Shown here: one piece after another, positions 15,564-20,269 of the stretch
Numbering within the stretch: the stretch's first letter is position 1
Layout of the letters: every line of letters starts with the position of its first letter
DNA from: Eubacterium sp.
GTDB taxonomy: Bacteria; Bacillota; Clostridia; Oscillospirales; Acutalibacteraceae
DNA length: 20,269 nucleotides
Assembly: GCA_029054965.1 (NCBI GenBank)
Contig: JAIDEF010000006.1
Location: forward strand, 1 to 20,269
Direction of reading: 5' to 3'
Notes under the pieces: generated by a model
Database searches by the model: none
Told to the model about the DNA's origin: nothing
Seen by the model: the letters and a program-made list of their open reading frames with translations, nothing else
Made by a program: the position numbers and the translations under genes

Positions 15564-16100
15564 TTAATTGTTATATGACTGCAGCATTGTGCATATTGAC
15601 TTGCTTAAAAGCTCCTTGTTAAGATTCGGAAGCATTTCAATAAGCAAATCTATTAATCCGCCCACAGCAAATGTAATGTTTGCATATTCGTAATAATTGT
15701 TTTCTTTATTGAAACCATTGTGGCTTGCAATGTTTTCAACAAGATTTTGTTTAAGCATTTTAATTGACGGACCGCATATGGTGCTCGCCTTGAATTTGCA
15801 AAGATATTCAGAACTTTTTTCAACCTCATCAATTACTCTGTTCACAAATATCTTTGGATTTTTACCGATTTCGCTGTAATTCACAAGCTTGGATATGTCA
15901 ACAACGCCATTCATAATTATCTGGAAACAGCTCTCAAGGCAATCCTCCATACTTTTGTAATGTAAATAGAAGGTGCTTTTGTTAATATCTGCTCTCTTGC
16001 ACAGCTCCAACACTGTGATTTTTCCTGCATCTTTCTCAACCATCAGGTCAAGCATTGCATTAAAAACAGCGGCTTTTGTTCTTTTTATTCTTCTGTCCAT
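15564..16100 (-). CDS. TetR/AcrR-family transcriptional regulator
   Basis: 178 residues from the ATG at 16100. The N-terminal DNA-binding domain has the classic helix-turn-helix ITVLELCKRADINKSTFYLH (residues 28-47) followed by YKSMEDCLESCF. The C-terminal domain, which in this family binds ligand and dimerises, is all-helical and of usual size. The open frame extends back to 16178, but a good promoter lies at 16138-16166, inside that extension, so the shorter start is chosen. The ribosome binding site is imperfect (GGAG two bases, or AAGAG nine bases, before the ATG). It is divergent from the SDR gene and most likely represses that gene, the downstream transporter and itself, responding to an unidentified ligand. 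Confidence 0.85.
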   Translation of the reverse strand: MDRRIKRTKAAVFNAMLDLMVEKDAGKITVLELCKRADINKSTFYLHYKSMEDCLESCFQIIMNGVVDISKLVNYSEIGKNPKIFVNRVIDEVEKSSEYLCKFKASTICGPSIKMLKQNLVENIASHNGFNKENNYYEYANITFAVGGLIDLLIEMLPNLNKELLSKSICTMLQSYNN

Positions 16101-16121
16101 AACTCCATGCTCTTTTCGTAG

Positions 16122-16145
16122 GATATCATATATAATAATCATATC
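16122..16145 (-). promoter_or_regulatory. Candidate operator overlapping the TetR gene -10
   Basis: A 24-base imperfect palindrome has outer arms GATATcAT and ATcATATC (one mismatch per arm pair). It covers the -10 box and start point of the regulator's own promoter. Its outer half TATGATA, read on the minus strand, recurs in the palindrome at 16321-16344. Confidence 0.4.
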
Positions 16146-16166
16146 ACAATAAAGAACACTTTTCAA
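16138..16166 (-). promoter_or_regulatory. Promoter of the TetR-type gene
   Basis: On the minus strand, -35 TTGAAA (16161-16166), a 17-base spacer and -10 TATGAT (16138-16143), preceded by TGA. The leader is about 30 bases. It fixes the start codon choice for the regulator at 16100. Confidence 0.7.
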
Positions 16167-16244
16167 CAATATGCACAATATTCGGCATTTGTCATAAAAA
16201 ACAAGATAATAATTTGTTGAATAATACTAAATAAAATTATGAAG

Positions 16245-16260
16245 ATTATTTGCAAATAAT
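16245..16260. repeat. Perfect 16-base palindrome in the TetR/SDR intergenic region
   Basis: ATTATTTG-CAAATAAT is perfectly symmetric. It lies in the middle of the 266-base divergent regulatory region, about 40 bases upstream of the SDR promoter -35 and about 80 bases from the regulator's -35. It could be an operator or activator site. Confidence 0.55.
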
Positions 16261-16298
16261 TTGAACACGAAAAAAATGGTCAAATAAAAAAATAAATA

Positions 16299-16344
16299 TT
16301 GTAAATTCAATTTTGGTATTGTATAATATATGGGAATATGATAC
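16299..16344 (+). promoter_or_regulatory. SDR promoter with overlapping 24-base palindrome
   Basis: The -35 is TTGTAA (16299-16304), the spacer is 17 bases and the -10 is TATAAT (16322-16327). An imperfect palindrome GTATaATAT-N6-ATATgATAC spans 16321-16344 with one mismatch in nine pairs, covering the -10 and the transcription start. A TetR dimer bound there would block the promoter. The leader to the ATG at 16367 is about 33 bases. Confidence 0.6.
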
Positions 16345-16366
16345 TTACTTTTTAGGAGGATATAAT

Positions 16367-17221
16367 ATGAGCAATTGTAAGTGCTGTAATGGTGATTGGC
16401 TTTCAGGCAAAACCGTTATTGTAACAGGAGCATCCGGCGGTATGGGTGCAGGAATTGCAGCAACCCTTATCAAAAAGCATGGCTGTCAGGTAGTAGGTGT
16501 TGCAAGAAGTGAAGCTAAGATGCTTGCTTTCATTGAGGAGCTTGGCCCCACATATGCAGAGCAGTTTTCTTATAAGCTTTTTGATGTATCAGTTAAAGAA
16601 AACTGGGAGAATTTTGCTAAAGAATTAGAGGAAGAAGGAATTGTTCCTTCAGTTCTTATCAACAATGCAGGTATTCTTCCAAAGTTCAAGAGATTTGACA
16701 GATATTCATACGACGAGATAGAGAGAGCAATGAACATTAACTTCTTCTCTTGCGTGTATGGTGTAAAAACATTTTTACCTGTTCTTCTTCAGCAGGAAAA
16801 CCCTGCTATCATCAACATTGACTCATCTGCTGCATTAATGACTCTTGCAGGTACATCAATGTACAGTGCTTCAAAGGCAGCATTAAAGGGCTTTACTGAA
16901 GCTCTCAGAGTTGAGTTCAAGGGTAAGATGTATGTTGGCTTGGTTTGCCCGGGCTTTACCAAGACAGACATTTTCCGTGACCAGAAAAATGACGGCGGTA
17001 AGGGTCAGAAGGTTATGGATATGATTTCAACTGACTGCGACCGCATGGTTAAGATGATTATGTTCGGTATTGAGCACAAGCGTCCGCTTATGATTCATGG
17101 ACTTGATGCTCACTCAATGTCAATATTCAACAGAATGCTTCCTGTTAAGGGCAGTGAGCTGTTCTCATTTGTAATGAAGGTTGCAGATATTGACTTATTC
17201 AATGAGGTATTTAAAGACTGA
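16367..17221 (+). CDS. Short-chain dehydrogenase/reductase (classical SDR)
   Basis: 284 residues from the ATG at 16367, chosen because AGGAGG lies seven bases upstream and the promoter -10 lies at 16322, downstream of the alternative start at 16313. It is a Rossmann fold with the cofactor motif T20-G-A-S-G-G-M-G27, NNAG at 99-102 and catalytic S153, Y166 and K170 (YSASK). Arginine after the second strand (VGVARSE) hints at NADP(H). The enzyme should interconvert an alcohol and a ketone in the cytoplasm. The C-terminal 40 residues are hydrophobic and may shape the substrate pocket. The N-terminus carries an unusual cysteine group, C4-K-C-C7. It is divergent from a TetR regulator and upstream of a GPH transporter, so the substrate is probably imported by that transporter; its identity is unknown. 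Confidence 0.9.
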   Translation: MSNCKCCNGDWLSGKTVIVTGASGGMGAGIAATLIKKHGCQVVGVARSEAKMLAFIEELGPTYAEQFSYKLFDVSVKENWENFAKELEEEGIVPSVLINNAGILPKFKRFDRYSYDEIERAMNINFFSCVYGVKTFLPVLLQQENPAIINIDSSAALMTLAGTSMYSASKAALKGFTEALRVEFKGKMYVGLVCPGFTKTDIFRDQKNDGGKGQKVMDMISTDCDRMVKMIMFGIEHKRPLMIHGLDAHSMSIFNRMLPVKGSELFSFVMKVADIDLFNEVFKD

Positions 17222-17304
17222 TTTCAGTTTATAGGCAGGGACGAGGATGTCATTTTAGGGGCATTTTCGCCCTTTTGCTTTAAACGTATTTTGGGGAGAG
17301 ATTT

Positions 17305-18759
17305 ATGGCACAGGATATTACTAAGCAAAAGCATATGAATTTTAAGGAAATAGCGGCTTACTCACTGGGACTCTTTGGCTTTCAGGCAATTGTAGGTTTG
17401 CTCAATTCCTATCAGGCTGAATTTGATTCATCAATTCTCGGTGCCGATATTGCTGTTGTCGGTGTTTTAATTTTGATTGCAAAGATTGTTTCGGCAGTGT
17501 TTGACCCTATTGTGGGTAATATGATTGACCGCTCAAAAAGCAAAAACGGTAAATTCAAATCAATGATTATGTATTCGCTTGCACCGCTGCTTGTTATGAC
17601 AGCAGTTGTGTTCTTAAAGGTTCCGTTTACGGGTGTTGGTCTTTATGTGTGGATTTTTGTTACATATCTGATTTGGTCACTGGCAATGACCTTGGGTGAT
17701 GTTCCGTCACAGGGTATTGCATCAGTACTTACTCCAAACCCGACAGAAAGAACAAATGTTGTTTCAATTTCAAACACCTTTAAGCAGGTTGGATTTTCTG
17801 CTTGTGTAGTAATCGTTCCGATTGTATGTTTGATTATTCCGAACGGTTCAAAGGTATTTGTTGCAAGTGGTGAAACTGATACACCGATGATTTCAAGCGA
17901 GTACTTTTTCACTGCTCTTTTAACTGCAGTTCTTGGCTGTGTATTGTTTGCACTTATTCCTATGCTCAACAAAGAGCGTGTTGCTTATGTTGCAACTGAA
18001 AAAACCACATTTAAGGATATGATTGGTGCACTTAAGAACAATAAGCCGTTTATGCTCGTAATAGTTTCATATTTCCTCGGATTTGGCAGACAGATGGCAA
18101 TGGGCATTCAGGTACAGGCAGCAAATGTTATTCTCGGTTCACAGAACCTTGTTGCAGTTCTCGGCATTGTAACCGCTGTCGGCTCAATGATAAGTATGGC
18201 ACTTTGTCCTGTTCTTATTAAGAAAATGGGTGAGAAAAAGACATATATTCTGCTCTCTGTTTATGGTTTTGCAGTATCGGTATTGTCATTTGTAATTGGT
18301 CATTTCTATTTCATCAGCCCTGAGAATAAGGTGCTTATGGTATTGTTCTATCTGTCACTGTTCTTAATCGGTTTGCAGTTTGGTGCAGTAACTCTTATGC
18401 CGATGATTATGACTGCTGACTGTGTTGACTACTATGAGTACGAAACAGGCAAGAGAATGGAGGGTGCTGCTTATTCAATCCTTACCTTAACAATCAAGGT
18501 TTGTCTTGCACTTGGTACTGCTCTCGGTCTTGTATTTATTCAGGTTTCAGGCTATTCAGATACAGTAACTCAGATTGCAAATGGTACAGCTACAGGCTTT
18601 GACCTTGGTACAAAGGATCTTGTATTCTTTGCTTACACAGTTGTTCCCGGTATTCTTGCACTGCTTTCAATTTTCCCGATTTTCAAGTATGATGTTGTTG
18701 GAGAGAAGAAAGCAAAGATTGCTTCAGAGCTTGCAGCAAGAAGAAAGAATGCTGAATAA
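17305..18759 (+). CDS. Second GPH/MelB-type cation symporter (MFS_2)
   Basis: 484 residues and about twelve membrane helices. D75-R-S-K-S-K-N-G-K-F-K-S-M matches the GPH-family loop, though the usual PW/PF end is SM here. MTADCVDYYEYETGKRMEG aligns with MIADCIDEMEYKTGKRQEG of the transporter at 12930, and the C-terminal tails also match, so the two are paralogues. GGGGAGAG lies just before the ATG. It begins 83 bases after the SDR gene with no promoter visible between. Only a weak 6-bp hairpin (17257-17274) lies there, so it is probably cotranscribed with the SDR gene and controlled by the TetR regulator. It likely imports the SDR substrate or exports its product. Confidence 0.9.
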   Translation: MAQDITKQKHMNFKEIAAYSLGLFGFQAIVGLLNSYQAEFDSSILGADIAVVGVLILIAKIVSAVFDPIVGNMIDRSKSKNGKFKSMIMYSLAPLLVMTAVVFLKVPFTGVGLYVWIFVTYLIWSLAMTLGDVPSQGIASVLTPNPTERTNVVSISNTFKQVGFSACVVIVPIVCLIIPNGSKVFVASGETDTPMISSEYFFTALLTAVLGCVLFALIPMLNKERVAYVATEKTTFKDMIGALKNNKPFMLVIVSYFLGFGRQMAMGIQVQAANVILGSQNLVAVLGIVTAVGSMISMALCPVLIKKMGEKKTYILLSVYGFAVSVLSFVIGHFYFISPENKVLMVLFYLSLFLIGLQFGAVTLMPMIMTADCVDYYEYETGKRMEGAAYSILTLTIKVCLALGTALGLVFIQVSGYSDTVTQIANGTATGFDLGTKDLVFFAYTVVPGILALLSIFPIFKYDVVGEKKAKIASELAARRKNAE

Positions 18760-18776
18760 TATTTAACAAATTATAG

Positions 18777-18815
18777 TAAGACGGCGAAGGTGTTGACCTG
18801 AGCCGTTTTATTTTA
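18777..18815 (+). terminator. Terminator after the second GPH transporter, overlapping the next promoter
   Basis: The outer stem taagacggc/gccgtttta (18777-18785 with 18802-18810, one G-U) surrounds an inner stem aggt/acct with a gttg loop. The two stems are separated by facing GA/GA pairs, a stable tandem mismatch. A T-rich run (ttttatttta) follows. Confidence 0.75.
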
Positions 18816-18821
18816 TATAAT
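18793..18821 (+). promoter_or_regulatory. Promoter of the BspA-like surface protein gene, inside the upstream terminator
   Basis: The -35 is TTGACC (18793-18798), the spacer is 17 bases and the -10 is TATAAT (18816-18821). The -35 lies in the loop and inner arm of the terminator hairpin, and the spacer holds its 3' arm and T run. The leader to the ATG at 18854 is about 26 bases. Confidence 0.72.
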
Positions 18822-18853
18822 TATTATACAAGCTTTTATAAAGGGATGATTTT

Positions 18854-20269
18854 ATGAAAAGACTTTTATCACTGACTCTGTCAGTATTAATGATAATCAG
18901 TGCCGTGTTTGGTACGAATGCAGTTGTGTTGGCAGATGACACTATAAACTGCGGAGATAAAGGCAGTAATGTTGTTGCAAATTATAATGAGGCAAACCAT
19001 ACACTTACATTAACAGGTAGCGGAGCAATGAAGGATTACACCGTTTCGCCCTGGGCGGGAGCTTCAGTATACAATATAACTGATGTAATAATCGGTGAAG
19101 GTATTACTCATATCGGTAACAGTGCCTTTGCAGGTATGCTCAGACTTGAAAATGTTTCAATTCCGAATACCGTTAAAACCATCGGAAGAAATGCGTTTTC
19201 AGGCAGTATGTTTCTTAAGTCAGTTAATCTTCCGGCATCTGTTGAAACCATAGGTGCTGGTGCTTTCAGAACAAACGGTGTAGACTTTAAGGGTGTTTTT
19301 GTTGACAAGAACAATAAAAGCTTTACCGATGTTAATGGTATGCTTTTTGATAAAAGTAAGGAAACACTTTATCTTGTGCCTGCGGCAGGCAGTACCATTA
19401 AGCTTGAAATTCCGAACACCATAAAAACAATTGTTGACAAGGCTGCGGTTAACTGTGTTAATCTGAAAGAGGTTGTTATTCCCGAAAGCGTTATTGCTTT
19501 AGGCGATGAAGTGTTCACAGGTGAAAAATCAGCCGTTGAAAAAATAACAATCTTAAATCCCAAGCTTTCTTTGCCTGAGAAGCTTACAATGGTTACCGAT
19601 ACAGAAAGGCTTACAATTGCCGGCTATGATAATTCTACTGCACAAAGGTATGCTGAAGCACTTAATATCAGATTTGAAGTGATTGGTGCACAGTGCAGGC
19701 ACAATTTCGGAAATGGTAAGGTAACAAAAAAAGCAACCTGTAAAGAAACAGGAATTAAAATCTATACCTGCTCTCTTTGTGCTGAATCCTATGAAGAAAC
19801 AATTGCTAAAACTAAGCATACAGAAAAGAGTACCATAACAAAGGCAACAGCAAGCAATGATGGTAAAATTGTAAAGAGCTGCAGTGTTTGTAATACTGTA
19901 ATATCTACAACAATTATCCCCAAAGCAACAGTAAGTATTTCAAAAACAAGCTATACATACACAGGCAAGGTACAGGTGCCGACTGTAACTGTAAAGAACA
20001 GTCAGGGCAATGAGCTTGTACTTGGTAAGGATTATAAGATTACATATCAGAATAAAAGCTCAATCAAGGCAGGCTCATATAATATCCGTGTTGATTTTAT
20101 AGGTGACAGATATGAAGGTCTTAAAAGAGTAACTTATAAAATTAACCCTTTGACCAATTCAATTGCAAAGCTTAATACAAATGTGTTTACTACTAACGGC
20201 AAGGTGCAGAAGCCAACCGTTACTGTTAAAAATGTCTATGGCAGTAAGCTGACAAATGGTACACATTAT
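18854..20269 (+). CDS. BspA-type leucine-rich-repeat surface protein (3' end outside window)
   Basis: The frame is open from the ATG at 18854 to the last base (472 residues), so the gene continues beyond the window. AAGGGATG precedes the start. Residues 1-27 are a typical signal peptide with likely cleavage near VLA-DD. Residues about 70-265 are LRR_5/BspA repeats, with units such as GEGITHIGNSAFAG, VSIPNTVKTIGRNAFSG, VNLPASVETIGAGAF and LEIPNTIKTI. Residues about 278-360 have cysteine pairs in contexts such as TCKETGIKIYTCSLCAESYE and KSCSVCN, a repeat often seen in clostridial surface proteins. From about 362, bacterial Ig-like repeats begin (YTYTGKVQVPTVTVKN, then a second copy, VQKPTVTVKN). 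The protein is secreted and probably binds host or other surfaces; anchor or docking signals would lie beyond the window. Confidence 0.88.
   Translation, partial: MKRLLSLTLSVLMIISAVFGTNAVVLADDTINCGDKGSNVVANYNEANHTLTLTGSGAMKDYTVSPWAGASVYNITDVIIGEGITHIGNSAFAGMLRLENVSIPNTVKTIGRNAFSGSMFLKSVNLPASVETIGAGAFRTNGVDFKGVFVDKNNKSFTDVNGMLFDKSKETLYLVPAAGSTIKLEIPNTIKTIVDKAAVNCVNLKEVVIPESVIALGDEVFTGEKSAVEKITILNPKLSLPEKLTMVTDTERLTIAGYDNSTAQRYAEALNIRFEVIGAQCRHNFGNGKVTKKATCKETGIKIYTCSLCAESYEETIAKTKHTEKSTITKATASNDGKIVKSCSVCNTVISTTIIPKATVSISKTSYTYTGKVQVPTVTVKNSQGNELVLGKDYKITYQNKSSIKAGSYNIRVDFIGDRYEGLKRVTYKINPLTNSIAKLNTNVFTTNGKVQKPTVTVKNVYGSKLTNGTHY

Noticed and set aside
16101..16178. 26-codon N-terminal extension of the TetR-type regulator
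   Set aside because: It covers the regulator's own -35 and -10, is not homologous in composition to TetR N-termini, and would lie upstream of the transcription start.
16313..16366. 18-codon N-terminal extension of the SDR
   Set aside because: The promoter -10 lies within this stretch, and AGGAGG is ideally placed for the ATG at 16367.
17257..17274. Hairpin aggggc/gccctt between the SDR and second transporter as a full terminator
   Set aside because: Only six pairs including one G-U, with a broken T run; at most a weak attenuator, and no new promoter follows before the transporter gene.
1..20269. CRISPR arrays, tRNA or rRNA genes, insertion sequences, known riboswitches
   Set aside because: No regularly spaced repeats, cloverleaf-like sequences, transposase reading frames or conserved riboswitch cores were seen on either strand.

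Overview
The window looks like chromosomal DNA from a low-GC Gram-positive anaerobe of the class Clostridia, probably an Oscillospiraceae/Ruminococcaceae-type gut bacterium. The reasons are AT-rich intergenic DNA with near-consensus sigma-A promoters, strong AGGAGG-type ribosome binding sites, a complete six-subunit Rnf complex in the clostridial order C-D-G-E-A-B, a BspA-type leucine-rich-repeat surface protein, and abundant FtsX-type permease and GPH-type transporter genes. The genus assignment is inference.

Layout. (1) Positions 2-2146 hold the 3' part of a large two-FtsX-domain ABC permease. It converges on a membrane acyltransferase (2184-3281, minus) at a shared bidirectional terminator. 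(2) The acyltransferase is divergent from an 819-residue fusion of a CDP-glycerol:glycerophosphotransferase (TagF-like) domain and a GT4 glycosyltransferase (3429-5888). The two are driven by back-to-back promoters and probably belong to envelope polymer synthesis. (3) Positions 6070-11601 are the rnfCDGEAB operon, encoding a ferredoxin:NAD+ oxidoreductase that pumps ions. It is followed, with its own promoter, by a lipoprotein (11726-12739) made of two tandem FMN-binding-like domains. (4) Positions 12930-15463 are a GPH/MelB-type transporter plus a membrane-anchored protein of unknown function. (5) A TetR-type regulator (15564-16100, minus) is divergent from a short-chain dehydrogenase (16367-17221), which is followed by a second GPH-type transporter (17305-18759). 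(6) A BspA-like surface protein begins at 18854 and runs off the end.

How the genes work together. The Rnf complex uses reduced ferredoxin to reduce NAD+ and builds a Na+ or H+ gradient, which cation-coupled GPH transporters could use. RnfG here is nearly twice the usual length and carries two complete FMN-binding domains, each with an SGAT flavinylation motif. The adjacent lipoprotein repeats the same type of fold twice with a degenerate AGCT motif. Together they suggest an enlarged extracytoplasmic flavin module attached to, or expressed with, Rnf. This is the most interesting feature of the window. The TetR/SDR/GPH cluster looks like an inducible uptake-and-redox unit for an unidentified small molecule.

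No RNA gene, insertion sequence or CRISPR array was seen. No gene-free stretch exceeds 300 bases. The longest, 16101-16366, is the divergent regulatory region of the TetR and SDR genes.
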